Below, piece after piece: positions 8,431-19,500 of a stretch of DNA of 64,000 nt. The number at the start of each line of letters is the position of its first letter. Positions within the stretch are counted from its first letter, which is position 1. The notes beneath the pieces were generated by a model. The model made no database searches. It was not told the DNA's origin and saw only the letters and a list, made by a program, of their open reading frames with translations. The position numbers were made by a program, and so were the translations under genes. Origin of the DNA: Streptomyces sp. NBS 14/10. GTDB lineage: Bacteria > Actinomycetota > Actinomycetes > Streptomycetales > Streptomycetaceae. The stretch covers positions 65,839-129,838 of the forward strand of contig NZ_NCSM01000007.1 in the NCBI RefSeq assembly GCF_002224125.1, in the 5' to 3' direction.

Positions 8431-9636
8431 TCAGCCCACTTCGGTGAGGCGCGGCATCGACTCGCTGCTCGCCACCACCCGCGAGGTCCCACTCGTGCCG
8501 CGGTCGAGCACCCCCGCCGTCACCGCGATGGCCAGGCCGATGACCGCGAGCGCCGCGCCGACCAGGGTCGGCGAGGTCCAGCCCCAGCCGGCCGCGATCG
8601 CGACGCCGCCGAGCCAGGCGCCGCCCGCGTTGGCGAGGTTGAAGGCGGAGTGGTTGGAGGCGGAGGCGAGGGTCGGGGCGTGCCGGGCCTTGTTCATGAC
8701 CAGCATCTGCAGCGGGGTCGTGGTCATGAAGCCGACCGCGCCCAGCACCACGACCGTGGCCATGGCCGCCCACTTGATGTGCACCGTGAAGTCGAACAGC
8801 ACCAGCACCGCCGCGAGCGCCGCCAGCGATCCGTAGAGCGTGGGCCGCAGGGCCCGGTCGGTGAGCGGGCCGGCGAGCAGCGCGCCCAGGGTCATGCCGA
8901 TGCCGAAGAGGGCCAGCACCACCGTGACGGAGGACTCGGCCAGGCCGGTGACCTCGGTCATCATCGAGGCGAGGTAGCTGTAGACCGCGAAGACGCCGGC
9001 GAAGCCGAAGACCGCGGTGAGCAGCCCGAGTACGACCTGGCGGTCGCGCAGCGCGCCCAGTTCGTGGCGGAGGCCGGCCTGCTGGTCCATGGAGATCTGG
9101 GGGATGAGCCGGGCGAGCGCGGCCATGGCGACGACACCGATCGCGGCGACCACGAGGAACGTGGCGCGCCAGCCGAGGCGTTGGCCGAGCAGCGTGGCCA
9201 CGGGCACGCCGACGATGTTGGCGACGGTGAGGCCGAGGAACATCGTGGCGACCGCGCGGGCCCGCCGCTCCTCCGCCACCAGCCGCGCCGCGACCACCGC
9301 GCCGACGCCGAAGAACGCGCCGTGCGGCAGTCCGGCGAGCACTCGTCCGGCCATCAGCAGCCCGAAGGAGGGGGCCAGGGCGGAGGCGAGGTTGCCCACC
9401 GTGAAGAGCGCCATGAGAAGGATGAGCATCCGCTTGCGCGGGATGCGGGAGCCGAGGGCGGTCAGCAGCGGGGCGCCCACCACGACACCGATGGCGTAGG
9501 CGGAGACGAGGTACCCGGCGGTCGGCACGGAGGTGCCCAGATCGTCTGCGACGTTGGGCAGCAGGCCCATCATCACAAACTCGGTAGTACCAATGCCGAA
9601 GGCGCTCACAGCCAGTGCGAGCAGGGCCAGGGGCAT
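8431..9636 (-). CDS. MFS transporter, DHA1 (AraJ/YdhP-like) drug or sugar efflux
   Basis: Twelve-helix major facilitator protein, 401 residues. The opening segment LALAVSAFGIGTTEFVMMGL is the hallmark of the AraJ/YdhP/chloramphenicol-efflux branch, and the helix 2-3 loop carries RIPRKRM in place of the usual GxxxDRxGRR. The ATG at 9636 has GAAAGG upstream; an in-frame ATG 60 bp further up lies outside the membrane domain. It converges on the TetR gene across a strong terminator, so it is not part of that operon. Its own upstream region has an inverted repeat that may be an operator. Confidence 0.88.
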   Translation of the reverse strand: MPLALLALAVSAFGIGTTEFVMMGLLPNVADDLGTSVPTAGYLVSAYAIGVVVGAPLLTALGSRIPRKRMLILLMALFTVGNLASALAPSFGLLMAGRVLAGLPHGAFFGVGAVVAARLVAEERRARAVATMFLGLTVANIVGVPVATLLGQRLGWRATFLVVAAIGVVAMAALARLIPQISMDQQAGLRHELGALRDRQVVLGLLTAVFGFAGVFAVYSYLASMMTEVTGLAESSVTVVLALFGIGMTLGALLAGPLTDRALRPTLYGSLAALAAVLVLFDFTVHIKWAAMATVVVLGAVGFMTTTPLQMLVMNKARHAPTLASASNHSAFNLANAGGAWLGGVAIAAGWGWTSPTLVGAALAVIGLAIAVTAGVLDRGTSGTSRVVASSESMPRLTEVG

Positions 9637-9689
9637 GAGAGACCTTTCAAACGAAGGATAAAAGAGACGTGACGCGTATGTTCTCTGCC

Positions 9690-9718
9690 GGAACAAAGTC
9701 TCTCATGCGTTTTGTTCC
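9690..9718. promoter_or_regulatory. Inverted repeat upstream of the MFS gene
   Basis: GGAACAAA and TTTGTTCC form perfect 8-bp arms 13 bp apart, 54 bp upstream of the MFS start codon. This fits a repressor operator; no neighbouring regulator gene is obviously linked to it. Confidence 0.35.
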
Positions 9719-9782
9719 CCAGGAGAATCGCCCAGGTGAACATGGTGTTAGATCTTGTGCACGGCGCGGTCCCCCAGCGCGC

Positions 9783-10805
9783 TCAGAGCTTGACCGACGC
9801 CGCCACCGGCAGATGGTCGCTCTCGGTCCGCGGCAGGGTCCACGCGGAAACCGGCGACACCCCGCGCACCATGATCTGGTCGATGCGCGCCATCGGGAAC
9901 GACGCGGGCCAGCTGAAGCCGAAGCCGTCGCCCGCCGCGCCCTGCGCGGACCGCATCTGCGAGGTGACGGGGGCCAGCGAGCGGTCGTTCATGGTGCCGT
10001 TGAGGTCGCCCAGCAGGATCACCTTGTCGAGCGGCTCGTTGGAGATGGCCTCGCCCAGCGCGTCGGCGCTGTCGTCGCGCTGTCCGGCGGTGAAGCCCGC
10101 GTTGAACTTCACCCGGACGGATGGCAGATGTGCGACGTAGAAGGCGACGCGGCCGTCCGGCGCGGCGACCGTGGTGCGCATCGCCCGCGTCCAGCCCAGC
10201 TTGATGTCCACCGGCTTGGTGCCGGAGAGCGGGTACTTGCTCCACAGCCCGACCGTGCCCTGGACCGTGTGGTAGGGGTAAGTGCCGCCCAGCGCCCGCT
10301 CGTACGTGGGCACCGCGGCGGTCTTCAGCTCCTCCAGGGCCACCACGTCCGCGCCCGAAGCGGCCACGTCCTTCGCGGTTTTGGCCGGATCGGGGTTGTC
10401 CGCGTTGACGTTGTGGGTGACGACGGTCAGATCGCCTTCGCCGCCGGACTTGTCGGCGAACATCAGCCCGCCGAAGAGGTTCAGCCATACGGAGACCGGC
10501 AGCACCAGCGAGAGCACGGCGCTGGCCGACCGGCGGACCAGCGCGAGCACCAGCAGGATCGGGATCAGCAGGCCCAGCCAGGGCAGAAAGGTCTCCAGCA
10601 GGCTGCCGAGGTTGCCCACGCGGTTGGGGATCTCGGCGTGGAAGACCATGACCAGCGTGAGCAGCACCGCGATCGCGGCGAGGACCAGCCCCCGCCGCCA
10701 GATGCCGCGGTCACGGCGGAGCCGGTCGAGCAGGCGCCGGGCCCGAGAGCCGGTCGGCTCCTCGGTCCCGTGCTGTTCCGTCTCCTGCGTGTACGCCTGC
10801 GCCAT
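9783..10805 (-). CDS. Membrane-anchored endonuclease/exonuclease/phosphatase (EEP) family protein
   Basis: 340 residues: an acidic, polar N-terminus, three hydrophobic helices in roughly residues 45-125, then an extracytoplasmic EEP domain. Family motifs are THNVN, ALEELK, GDLNGT (metal/phosphate site) and the terminal SDHLPV with the conserved Asp-His pair. The three-helix form is common in actinomycetes. Members cleave phosphodiester or phosphomonoester bonds in nucleic acids, sphingomyelin or inositol phosphates, so the substrate is open. The ATG at 10805 is chosen as the first Met before the charged N-terminus. A -10-like TAGGGT lies upstream. Confidence 0.82.
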   Translation of the reverse strand: MAQAYTQETEQHGTEEPTGSRARRLLDRLRRDRGIWRRGLVLAAIAVLLTLVMVFHAEIPNRVGNLGSLLETFLPWLGLLIPILLVLALVRRSASAVLSLVLPVSVWLNLFGGLMFADKSGGEGDLTVVTHNVNADNPDPAKTAKDVAASGADVVALEELKTAAVPTYERALGGTYPYHTVQGTVGLWSKYPLSGTKPVDIKLGWTRAMRTTVAAPDGRVAFYVAHLPSVRVKFNAGFTAGQRDDSADALGEAISNEPLDKVILLGDLNGTMNDRSLAPVTSQMRSAQGAAGDGFGFSWPASFPMARIDQIMVRGVSPVSAWTLPRTESDHLPVAASVKL

Positions 10806-10979
10806 TCGTCGTCCGTCCCTCGCTGCCTCAACTGCCGCGCCCTGGGCTAAGACCCTAGGCGATGACCAGTGCTTTCCCCGACGCTCCGGGCGAGTGCCCC
10901 AGGAGAGGGGACGTTCGCCGGGAGCGTACGGGTTCCGGCTCTGGGGGAGGTCGGGACCACTGTGACACAACGGGCACAA

Positions 10980-11027
10980 ACCAGCCGTAAGACGGCGGGC
11001 GTCACCAGCCGTGCGGCGGCGGGTGTC
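10980..11027. repeat. Tandem 24-bp duplication upstream of the EEP gene
   Basis: Two adjacent 24-bp units (10980-11003 and 11004-11027), both beginning ACCAGCCGT, differ at a few positions. They lie between the TetR stop codon and the EEP promoter region. Confidence 0.5.
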
Positions 11028-11032
11028 AGCCC

Positions 11033-11782
11033 TTAGGTCCGCACCCCCTCGAGCACCGTATCGACGATGGTCTCGGCCAGTCCCTCCGGAAGCGCCTTCC
11101 GTTCGTGAAGAATCGTGCGGGACAGCATCGGTCCGGTGAACAGATCGGCGATCAGCTCGACATCGAGGTCGTCGCGGATCTCGCCGTTCGCCATCGCGCG
11201 GCGCAGCACGTCGTACATCACCTCGCGCCGGGCGGCTATCACATGGTCTTCGTAGGCGAGCCACAGCTTGCGGTTGGCGTGCATCTGGGTGAGGACGGTG
11301 CGCAGCAGTGCGGAGCTGCGCTTGGCCAGGCCGCGCCGCCGCATCCGCTCCAGGATGGTGACCAGGTCGTCGCGGACCGAGACCCCAGGGGCCGGCTCGC
11401 TCGGCTCCTCCAGGGAGCGCACCACATCGATCATCAGCGCGTCCTTGCCGGACCAGCGGCGGTAGACGGTGGCCTTGCCGACCCCCGCCTCGCGCGCGAT
11501 GCGCTCGATGGACAGTCCGCCGATCGTGGCGCCGTCCTCGATCAGCCGCAGCGTGGCCTCGATGATCGCGGCGTCGGCGGCGGCGCTGCGCGGCCGCCCC
11601 GGCAGCCGGGGCCCCGCACCGTCGCGGGCGGCCGACGCACCGTCGCGGGCGGCCGTGACCCCGTCCAGCGCGGCCGTGGCCCCGTCGCGGGCAACCGTGG
11701 CCCCGTCGCGGGCAGCCGTCGCTCCGTCCGGCTCGGCCAACGCCCCGTCCGGAGCCGCCAACGCCCCGTCGCGCGCGGTCAT
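11033..11782 (-). CDS. TetR-family regulator with heptapeptide-repeat N-terminus
   Basis: 249 residues. Residues 2-57 are eight tandem heptapeptides of the form ARDGATA, with DG at positions 5, 12, 19, 26, 33, 40, 47 and 54. The TetR helix-turn-helix ([19 protein letters not shown]) and a C-terminal ligand domain follow. Its ATG overlaps the stop of the DHA2 exporter gene (ATGA), so the two are translationally coupled and the exporter is the likely target, together with its own operon. The repeat is encoded by 21-bp units and probably arose by slippage; such an extension is not usual for TetR proteins. No internal ATG or GTG offers a better start after the repeat, but the true start cannot be proved from sequence. 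Confidence 0.82.
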   Translation of the reverse strand: MTARDGALAAPDGALAEPDGATAARDGATVARDGATAALDGVTAARDGASAARDGAGPRLPGRPRSAAADAAIIEATLRLIEDGATIGGLSIERIAREAGVGKATVYRRWSGKDALMIDVVRSLEEPSEPAPGVSVRDDLVTILERMRRRGLAKRSSALLRTVLTQMHANRKLWLAYEDHVIAARREVMYDVLRRAMANGEIRDDLDVELIADLFTGPMLSRTILHERKALPEGLAETIVDTVLEGVRT

Positions 11783-13404
11783 CGCTCCGCTCCTGCCCCC
11801 GCGCTCTCCCGCGGCCGGTCGCCGCCGGGCTCGCCTTCGGCGGCGCCCTTGCCGGGCAGGAAGGCCACCACGACCAGCGCGCCGAAGAGGGCGACGGCCG
11901 CCGAGCCGAGCGCGGTGATGTGCATGGCGTGGACGAAGGCGTCGTGCGCCGGGCCGACCAGCATCTGGCCCTTGGGCCCCAGCTTCTCGGCGAGGCCGAG
12001 GGTGGCCTCGACGGACTCCCCCGCCGTATGCCGCGCGGAGTCGGGCAGCCCGGGGACTGCCGCCAGGGTGTCCTTGATGCCGTTGCGGTAGGTGGCGGAG
12101 AGCACCGAGCCGAGCACCGCGACCCCGAGCGCGCCGCCGACCTGGCGGAAGGTGTTGTTGAGCGCCGAGCCGGAGCCGGCCTTCTCGCGCGGCAGCGTCT
12201 GCATGACCGTCAGCGTGACGGGCGGCATGATGTGGGCCATCCCCGCGCCCTGGAAGAAGAAGAGCACTTCCATCACCACGAGGGGGGTGTCCACCCCCAG
12301 CAGCGTGAACCCGGCCATGGTCCCGGCCACCAGCAGCATGCCGCCCGCGCACACCGCCCGGACCCCGAACCGCTCGACGACCAGCCGGGTGCGCGGTGCG
12401 AAGATCAGCTGGGCGACGGCGAGCGGCAGGATCAGCAGGCCGGACTCCAGCGCGCTGTAGCCGCGCACGCTCTGGATGTAGAAAACCATGAAGAACGTGA
12501 CGCCCATCAGGGCGAAGAAGACCAGCGCGATCGCGGCGATGGCGGCCGAGAAGGCGGGCTTGCGGAAGTACGAGACGTCGATGGCCGGGTGGTCGCTGCG
12601 CTTCTCGTACACCACGAACAGCACCAGGATCGCCAGTCCGCCGACGATCGTGCCGAGCACCTTCGCGTCGGAGAAGTCGGCGAGCTGGCCGCCCTTGATG
12701 ATGCCGTACACCAGCAGCACCAGACCCACGACCGACAGCAGCACACCGCCGGGGTCGAGCCGGCCGGGCGCCGGGTCCTTGGAGTCGGGGACCAGCAGCG
12801 ACATCGCGATCAGCGCGATGATGACGACGGGCACATTGACGAAGAAGACCGAACCCCACCAGAAGTGCTCGAGCAGCACACCGCCGGTGATCGGGCCGAT
12901 CGCGATGCCGAGGCCGACGGCCGCGGTCCAGATGCCGATGGCCTTGGGCTGCTCGTCGCGTTCGAAGACGTTCACCAGGATGGCGAGGGTGGCGGGCATC
13001 ACCAGCGCCGCGCCCAGGCCCATCAGCGCCCGGAAGCCGATCAGTTCACCCGGCGTACTGGAGTACGCGGCGAGCACCGACCCGATGCCGAAGATCACCA
13101 TGCCGCTGAGCAGCACCTTTTTACGGCCCAGCCGGTCGCCGAGGAGACCGGCGGTGAACAGCAGCCCGGCGAAGACGAGGGTGTAGGAGTTGATCGCCCA
13201 TTCCAGCTGGCTCTGGCCGGCGCCGAGCCCGGTCGGCTTGGGCGAGGCGATGGTCTTCATCGCCACGTTGAGTATGGAGTTGTCGAGGACGACGACCAGG
13301 ACGCTGAGCATCAGCACGACCAGGATCGCCCACCGCCTGCGGTGGATCACCTCGGGGACGCCGCTCGCGGCGGGGGCGCCCTGGGTGTCGGAGGGGGATG
13401 CCAT
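11779..13404 (-). CDS. MFS exporter, DHA2 (EmrB/QacA) family
   Basis: 541-residue, 14-helix drug:proton antiporter. Motif A reads [12 protein letters not shown] in the helix 2-3 loop and helix 1 has [11 protein letters not shown], the typical DHA2 start. The C-terminal tail is long and charged. The ATG at 13404 is chosen as the Met before the cytoplasmic tail; no strong ribosome site is visible. It is the first gene of an operon with the TetR gene, with a palindrome about 20 bp upstream of its start. Substrate unknown; relatives export antibiotics, antiseptics and dyes. Confidence 0.9.
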   Translation of the reverse strand: MASPSDTQGAPAASGVPEVIHRRRWAILVVLMLSVLVVVLDNSILNVAMKTIASPKPTGLGAGQSQLEWAINSYTLVFAGLLFTAGLLGDRLGRKKVLLSGMVIFGIGSVLAAYSSTPGELIGFRALMGLGAALVMPATLAILVNVFERDEQPKAIGIWTAAVGLGIAIGPITGGVLLEHFWWGSVFFVNVPVVIIALIAMSLLVPDSKDPAPGRLDPGGVLLSVVGLVLLVYGIIKGGQLADFSDAKVLGTIVGGLAILVLFVVYEKRSDHPAIDVSYFRKPAFSAAIAAIALVFFALMGVTFFMVFYIQSVRGYSALESGLLILPLAVAQLIFAPRTRLVVERFGVRAVCAGGMLLVAGTMAGFTLLGVDTPLVVMEVLFFFQGAGMAHIMPPVTLTVMQTLPREKAGSGSALNNTFRQVGGALGVAVLGSVLSATYRNGIKDTLAAVPGLPDSARHTAGESVEATLGLAEKLGPKGQMLVGPAHDAFVHAMHITALGSAAVALFGALVVVAFLPGKGAAEGEPGGDRPRESAGAGAER

Positions 13405-13423
13405 ATGCCCCAGGCTAGGTCGC

Positions 13424-13438
13424 GTTCCGATACGGAAC
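13424..13438. promoter_or_regulatory. Candidate TetR operator before the DHA2 exporter
   Basis: GTTCCGATACGGAAC is a perfect palindrome with 6-bp arms and a 3-bp centre. It lies between the exporter start and a -10-like TAATAC (minus strand), where a repressor would block transcription of exporter and regulator alike. Confidence 0.6.
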
Positions 13439-13617
13439 CGTCTCGTATTAGAAAGTCTTTGCGAGCCTTTACCCGCCTTTACGGTCCCGCGCACGCCGAG
13501 CGGGGTACGGCGGGCCCGACCGAGGGCCCACTTTCGCCCGGCGGCACCGCGTGCCAGCATGGGGGTGGTCCGGGGACGCCGTGAGGGCGCCTCGAGATGA
13601 CGAACAGGAGCGTTGCG

Positions 13618-14508
13618 ATGACGCACGTCAGCCCTGCCGGGAAACAGCCCGACAGCAGCGGGACCGGCCCCTCCGAGGCCGGAAAGGCGCTGTACGGAGG
13701 GAAGGGGTCCCGGCGTATCACCGTCCGCGATATCGCCGCCGCCAAGGAGCGCGGCGAGAAGTGGCCCATGCTCACCGCCTATGACGCGATGACCGCCTCC
13801 GTCTTCGACGAGGCCGGCATCCCGGTCATGCTGGTCGGCGACTCGATGGGCAACTGCCACCTCGGCTACGAGTCCACCGTCCCGGTCACCCTCGACGAGA
13901 TCACCATCCTGTCCGCCGCCGTCGTACGGGGCACCAAGCGCGCCCTGATCGTCGGCGATCTGCCCTTCGGCTCCTTCCAGGAAGGCCCGGTGCAGGCGCT
14001 GCGCAGCGCCACCCGGCTGGTCAAGGAGGCCGGGGTGGGCGCGGTGAAGCTGGAGGGCGGCGAGCGCTCCGCCCAGCAGATCGAGCTGCTGGTCCAGTCC
14101 GGCATCCCGGTCATGGCCCATGTCGGCCTCACCCCGCAGTCCGTCAACGCGTACGGCGGCTACCCGGTGCAGGGGCGCGGTGAGGAGGCCGCGCAGCAGC
14201 TGCTGCGGGACGCCAAGGCCGTACAGGACGCGGGCGCCTTCGCGGTCGTGCTGGAGACGGTCCCGGCCGAGGTGGCCGCCGAGGTCACCCGCTCGCTGCA
14301 CATCCCCACCGTGGGCATCGGCGCCGGGCCCGACTGCGACGCACAGGTTCTGGTGTGGACCGATATGGCGGGTCTGACCGGCGGCCGCGTGCCGCGGTTC
14401 GTCAAGCAGTACGCGCAGCTGCGCCAGACTCTCGGAGACGCGGCGCGCGCCTTCGCGGAGGATGTCGTCGGCGGCGCCTACCCGGCCGCGGAGCACTCTT
14501 TCCACTAG
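13618..14508 (+). CDS. panB: 3-methyl-2-oxobutanoate hydroxymethyltransferase
   Basis: First committed enzyme of pantothenate (hence CoA) synthesis, transferring a hydroxymethyl group from 5,10-methylene-tetrahydrofolate to alpha-ketoisovalerate; cytoplasmic, Mg-dependent. The 296-residue protein shows the family segments [17 protein letters not shown] (metal-binding Asp), [14 protein letters not shown] and [15 protein letters not shown] 35-residue polar extension precedes the TIM barrel. The ATG at 13618 is chosen because AGGAG lies 7-8 bp upstream; an in-frame ATG at 13597 has none. No panC or panD is adjacent. Confidence 0.96.
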   Translation: MTHVSPAGKQPDSSGTGPSEAGKALYGGKGSRRITVRDIAAAKERGEKWPMLTAYDAMTASVFDEAGIPVMLVGDSMGNCHLGYESTVPVTLDEITILSAAVVRGTKRALIVGDLPFGSFQEGPVQALRSATRLVKEAGVGAVKLEGGERSAQQIELLVQSGIPVMAHVGLTPQSVNAYGGYPVQGRGEEAAQQLLRDAKAVQDAGAFAVVLETVPAEVAAEVTRSLHIPTVGIGAGPDCDAQVLVWTDMAGLTGGRVPRFVKQYAQLRQTLGDAARAFAEDVVGGAYPAAEHSFH

Positions 14509-14523
14509 CCACCGCGGCACGCC

Positions 14524-14559
14524 GACAGCCCGCCGATCTTCCCCCGTCGGCGGGCTGTC
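14524..14559 (+). terminator. Hairpin terminator after panB
   Basis: Perfect 13-bp stem (GACAGCCCGCCGA with its complement at 14547-14559) and a 10-nt loop, 16 bp after the panB stop codon. Confidence 0.85.
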
Positions 14560-14616
14560 TGCCGCTTGTCTGCTGTATGTCGGTGGGTTGTCGGTAGCGG
14601 CTGTCATCGTGGTCGT

Positions 14617-15630
14617 ATGACGCGATACGAACACACGACCAGCGGCGGCAACGCCGTCGAAGTGCGGGGGCTGGTCAAACACTTCGGCGACACGAAAGCC
14701 GTCGACGGAGTGGACCTGACCGTGCCCGAGGGCACCGTCCTCGGCGTGCTCGGGCCGAACGGCGCGGGCAAGACCACCCTCGTCCGCTGCCTGTCCACCC
14801 TGCTGGTGCCGGACGCCGGCACCGCGGTGGTGGCCGGGTACGACGTGGTGCGCCAGCCCCGGCAGCTGCGCCGCACGATCGGGCTGACCGGGCAGTACGC
14901 CTCGGTCGACGAGAAGCTTTCCGGCTGGGAGAACCTGTACATGATCGGGCGGCTGCTCGATCTGTCCCGTAAGGATGCCCGCGCGCGGGCGGACGCCATG
15001 CTGGAGCGGTTCTCCCTCACCGACGCGGCCAAGCGGCCCGCGCGCACCTACTCCGGTGGTATGCGCCGCCGACTGGACCTGGCCGCGTCCATGATCGGCC
15101 GGCCCGCCGTGCTCTATCTGGACGAGCCGACCACCGGTCTGGACCCGCGCACCCGTAACGAGGTGTGGGACGAGGTCAAGCGGATGGTCTCCGAGGGCTC
15201 CACGGTCCTGCTGACCACGCAGTACATGGAGGAGGCCGAGCAGCTGGCGGACGACCTCACGGTCATCGACCAGGGCAAGGTCATCGCCGAGGGCCGGGTC
15301 AACGAGCTCAAGGCCAAGGTCGGCGGCCGCACCCTGCAGATCCGCCCGACCGATCCGGAGGAGCTGCACCGCATGGTCGGCGCCATCGCCCAGGCGGGGC
15401 TCGACGGCGTCAGCGGCGCGACCGCGGATGTGGAAGAGGGCCTGGTCAATGTGCCGATCATCAGCGATGAGCAGCTGACCGCCGTGATCGGCCTGCTCGG
15501 CGAGCGCGGCTTCGCGATCTCCGGGATCGACACCCATCTGCCCAGCCTGGACGAGGTGTTCCTGGCCATCACCGGCCAGAAGACGTCTCTCTCCGATACG
15601 CACGACGCACTTGAGGAGGTCGCCGCGTGA
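14617..15630 (+). CDS. ABC exporter ATP-binding subunit (DrrA-like)
   Basis: 337-residue nucleotide-binding subunit of a type-2 ABC exporter. Walker A is GPNGAGKTT (residues 46-54), the signature reads [12 protein letters not shown], and Walker B is [12 protein letters not shown]. The C-terminal region (about 230-337) is the DrrA-type regulatory extension. The stop overlaps the start of the permease gene by 4 bp, so the pair forms one exporter. Relatives export anthracyclines, lipids or other hydrophobic compounds. The ATG at 14617 has no clear ribosome site. Confidence 0.92.
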   Translation: MTRYEHTTSGGNAVEVRGLVKHFGDTKAVDGVDLTVPEGTVLGVLGPNGAGKTTLVRCLSTLLVPDAGTAVVAGYDVVRQPRQLRRTIGLTGQYASVDEKLSGWENLYMIGRLLDLSRKDARARADAMLERFSLTDAAKRPARTYSGGMRRRLDLAASMIGRPAVLYLDEPTTGLDPRTRNEVWDEVKRMVSEGSTVLLTTQYMEEAEQLADDLTVIDQGKVIAEGRVNELKAKVGGRTLQIRPTDPEELHRMVGAIAQAGLDGVSGATADVEEGLVNVPIISDEQLTAVIGLLGERGFAISGIDTHLPSLDEVFLAITGQKTSLSDTHDALEEVAA

Positions 15631-16454
15631 GCGCCGCGACGGTGAGTTCCGCGCCCGTGAAGGCGCTGCCCGGAGAGGGCCGGATCGGGCTGCGCGCCAA
15701 TCTGCGCCATATCGGCGCGCTGGTGCGTCGTAACGCGCTGCAGATCAAGCAGGACCCGGAGTCGATGTTCGACGCCCTGCTGATGCCGATCATCTTCTCG
15801 CTGCTGTTCGTGTATGTCTTCGGCGGCGCGATGACGCAGGGCAACCGGGGTGTCTATGTGAACTACTTCATCCCCGGGATGATGGCGATGGGCGGGCTGA
15901 ACATCGCGATGTCGGTCGGCACCGGCGTCAACGACGACTTCAACAAGGGCGTCATGGACCGGTTCCGGACGATGCCCATCGCCCGCTCCTCGGTGCTGAT
16001 CGCCAAGCTGATCGTGGAGACCGGCCGGATGCTGGTGTCCACCATCATCCTGCTGATCATGGGCTTCATCATGGGGTTCGACCTCAAGACCGGTCCGGTC
16101 GAGCTGCTGGCCGCGGTCGCCCTGGCCCTGTTCTTCGGCTCCTCGCTGACCTGGATATTCATGTTGCTCGGCCTGTCGTTGAAGACCCCTCAGGCCGTGC
16201 AGGGACTGGGGTTCCTCGTGATCATGCCGCTGCAGTTCGGTTCGTCCATCTTCGCCCCGACGTCGACCATGCCGGGGTGGCTCCAGTCCTTCACCAAGTA
16301 CAACCCGCTGTCGCAACTCGCCGACGGGGCCCGGGCGCTGACCAGCGGTCATGGGGCGGTGGCGCATCCGGTGACCATGGTCGTGATCTGGGCGCTGGCC
16401 ATCACGCTGGTCACCGCGCCGCTGGCGGTGGCGAAGTTCCGCAACAAGACCTGA
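15627..16454 (+). CDS. ABC-2 type permease subunit (DrrB-like)
   Basis: 275 residues with six hydrophobic helices after a cytoplasmic N-terminus that includes a coupling segment ([20 protein letters not shown]), typical of the DrrB/ABC-2 family. The GTG start overlaps the TGA of the ATPase gene (GTGA), giving translational coupling. With the ATPase it makes a homodimeric exporter in the cytoplasmic membrane. Substrate not evident; the converging AfsR-like gene is not clearly linked. Confidence 0.92.
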   Translation: MSAATVSSAPVKALPGEGRIGLRANLRHIGALVRRNALQIKQDPESMFDALLMPIIFSLLFVYVFGGAMTQGNRGVYVNYFIPGMMAMGGLNIAMSVGTGVNDDFNKGVMDRFRTMPIARSSVLIAKLIVETGRMLVSTIILLIMGFIMGFDLKTGPVELLAAVALALFFGSSLTWIFMLLGLSLKTPQAVQGLGFLVIMPLQFGSSIFAPTSTMPGWLQSFTKYNPLSQLADGARALTSGHGAVAHPVTMVVIWALAITLVTAPLAVAKFRNKT

Positions 16455-16484
16455 ACCGCGCGCAGCGACCCGCAGCACCCGCCG

Positions 16485-16554
16485 CCTCATACGAGCGGCC
16501 CCATGCGAGCCGCCTCATACGAGCGGCCTCGTACGAACCGCCTCATACGAGGGC
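16485..16554. repeat. Five tandem 14-bp units running into the AfsR-like stop codon
   Basis: Units at 16485, 16499, 16513, 16527 and 16541 follow CCTCATACGAGCGG with a few substitutions. The last unit includes the stop codon and final residues of the AfsR-like gene. The array fills the gap between two convergent genes. Confidence 0.65.
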
Positions 16555-19500
16555 GGTGGCCTCCTCCAGGGACAGGCCGCCGCCCTCGGCGTACGCGCGC
16601 TCGTACGCCGCCTCGCCCAGCCGGTCCCGCGCCGCGGCCACCGTCCGCTCGCGGTTGGTGACCTCCATGGTCGGGACGAGATAGCCGGTCGGCCGCAGCG
16701 CGTCGTACGCGCCGACCAGCCGCGCCGCGGTCTCGGCATGCGCGGCGTCGCCCAGCGCGGCCAGCGCCCGGGCGCCGACCAGGACGTTGACGATCTGCAT
16801 CTGCGGCGCGATCATCCGGGCCAGCGGATCGCTGCCCTTGGCCAGGGCTCCGCGCAGCGTCAACAGGGCGTCCTCGGGCCGTCCTTCGAGCAGATCCAGC
16901 CAGCCGAGCAGCCCCTCCACCAGCCCGTGGAAGAGGTCGAGCGCGCGCTGGTCGAACACCGCCAGCACATGCTCCAGATGGTCCCGCGCCTCCTGGGTGG
17001 CCCCGCTATTGCCGCACCGCATGGCGAGATGCAGCCTGGCGTACGCCAGCGCCTCGGCCTCCATATGCTGCCCCTGCTCCACCACCTCGCGCAGGATCCG
17101 CTCGCCCTCGGCGACCTGCGCCGCCACCCCGCTCTCGATCATCACCCCGGCCAGCCGGGCCCGCAGCAGCGACACCTGCGACAGTGCGCCGAGCTGCTCG
17201 GCACAGCCGATCGCCGCGCGATAGTCGGCGGCCGCCGCCTCACTCTCACCGCGCTGCTCCAGCAACTCGCCGCGGCCGGACAGGGCCTCGGCCACGCCCC
17301 ACACATCCCCGAGCCGGGTGAAGATCTCCAGGCTCTCGTCGGCGGCCCGCCGTGCCTCGGCGGTGTCCTCCACCCGGTCGCCCAGGATCTTGGCGCGCAG
17401 CTGGAGGATCAGGGCGGTCTCCCACTCGTAGCCGAGCTCCCGGCAGCTGCGCACCCCCTCTTCGACGATCTCGCGCAGCAGCGGGAAGTCGCCCGTGAGC
17501 AGCACGGCGTAGAACCACATGAAGCCCGGTACGCGGCAGTTCTGCGGCAGCCCCGGACGGTACGCGGAGATGATCCCCTCCAGCTCGCGCCGCGCCTCCT
17601 CGCTGCCCAGCCTCCGCATATCGCCCTCGATATTGGCCAGCCCGATCAGCCGCACCCCGCGCCGCGCCTCCTCGAGCAGCTCGGGCGGCATGGGCGGCGG
17701 CCGGTCCGTGGAGGCCGCAAGCAGCGGGGGCGCCGAGGCCACGGGCGGTGCGAAGGGGTTGGGGCCGAGCGCCGCGGCGGCGGCCGACCAGTGGCGCGCA
17801 TCGCCGCGGTGGCCGCGCAGCTGCCAGAACCAGCCGAGCGACAGCACCAGGCACAGCGCCTCCTGCTCGTCGCGCGCGGCGACGGCGCGGCGCAGCGCGG
17901 CCCGCAGATTGTCGTGCTCCGTCTCCAGCCGGTCGAGCCATACGCGCTGCTCCCGGCCGCGCAGCAGGGGGTCGGCGGTGCGGGCCAGCTCGCGGTAGGC
18001 GACCAGGTGCCGCCGCTCCACCGCCGGGCGCTCCCCGGCCTGTTCGAGCCGTTCGGCGGCGTACTCGGCGACGGTCTCCAGCAGCCGGTAGCGCATCCCG
18101 CCCGCCGCGTCGGGGGCGGCGACGACCAGGGACTTGTCGACGAGGGAGCCGAGCAGGGCGGTGACGTCGAGGGGGTCGACCGCACCGGCCCTCTCGACTT
18201 CGTCCCCTGCGTCGCCCGGGTCGCCCGGGTCGCTCGGGTCGCTCGGGTCGCTCGGGTCTCCGCATACGGCCTCGGCGGCGGCCAGGTCGCAGCCGCCCGC
18301 GAAGACCGACAGCCGGCGCAGCACGGTGCGCTCCCGCTCGTCGAGCAGGTCCCAGGACCAGTCGACGACCGCGCGCAGCGTCTGCTGGCGGGGCAGCACG
18401 GTCCGGCTGCCGCTGGTCAGCAGGCGGAAGCGGTCGTCGAGCCGGTCGGCGAGCTGACGCGGGGTGAGCGACCGCAGCCGCGCCGCGGCCAGCTCGATGG
18501 CCAGCGGCAGACCGTCGAGCCGGTGGCAGATCTCGGCGCAGGCCGCCGGGTCGTCGTCCACCCGGAAGCCGGGCCGGGCCGCCGCGCCCCGGTCCTGGAG
18601 CAGCCGCAGCGCGACGGGGTCCGGCAGCGGATCCACGGGGCGCACCAGCTCGCCCGGGACGGCCAGCGGTTCCCGGCTGGTGGCCAGGAGGGTGACGCCG
18701 GGGCAGCGGGTGAGCAGGGTCTCGGCGAGCCGGGCCGCGGCGTCGACGAGGTGTTCGCAGTTGTCGAGCACGATCAGCATGCGGCGCGGCGCGCAGTGCT
18801 CCACGAGCCGCGCGAGCGGGTCGAACGTGCTCGGGTCGGTCGCGGCCCGCAGCCCTTCCGCGGCGGTGCCGCGGATCACAGTCTGGCGCGCCCCGAGCGC
18901 GGTGAGCACGGTCTCGGGCACGGTCCCCGGGTCGTCCACGGGCGCCAGCTCGGCCAGCCAGACGCCGTCCGGCCAGGCGTCCACCACCGATTCGGCGGCC
19001 TCCTGTGACAGCCGTGTCTTCCCGGCCCCGCCGGGCCCGAGGAGGGTGATGAGCCGGTGCTGCCCGGCCAGGTCGGCGCGCAGTACGCCGAGGTCCGTCT
19101 CACGGCCGACGAAGCTGGTGAGCCGGGCCCGCAGATTGCCGCCCCGCACCCCGGGCCGCGCGTCCGGCGGCCGGTGCGGTGCGCCGCCGGCGCCCGGGTC
19201 CGGCGCGGCCCCCGGCGCGGTGAGTGCGGCAGATGCCGGGGATACGGCAGATACGGCGGGCGCACCGGGCACGGCAGGCCCACCCGGCACGGCAGGCGCG
19301 CCGGGCGCCGCAGGCCCACCCGGCACCGCAGGCGCGCCGGGCACCATGGGCGCCGCGGGCGGCCGGGCCGCCGCACGCCCGGGGGGACCCTGCGGCGCCG
19401 GGGCCAGCAGCTCGGCGTGGAGCGCGCGCAGGGCGGGGCCGGGGTCCGCGCCGAGCCGTTCGGCGATCTCGACGCGGATCGCCTCGTACGCGGTCAGCGC

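Noticed and set aside
13405..15603. Long N-terminal extension of the DHA2 exporter on the minus strand
   Set aside because: It runs antisense through panB and the ABC ATPase genes, whose motifs are intact; the exporter starts at 13404.
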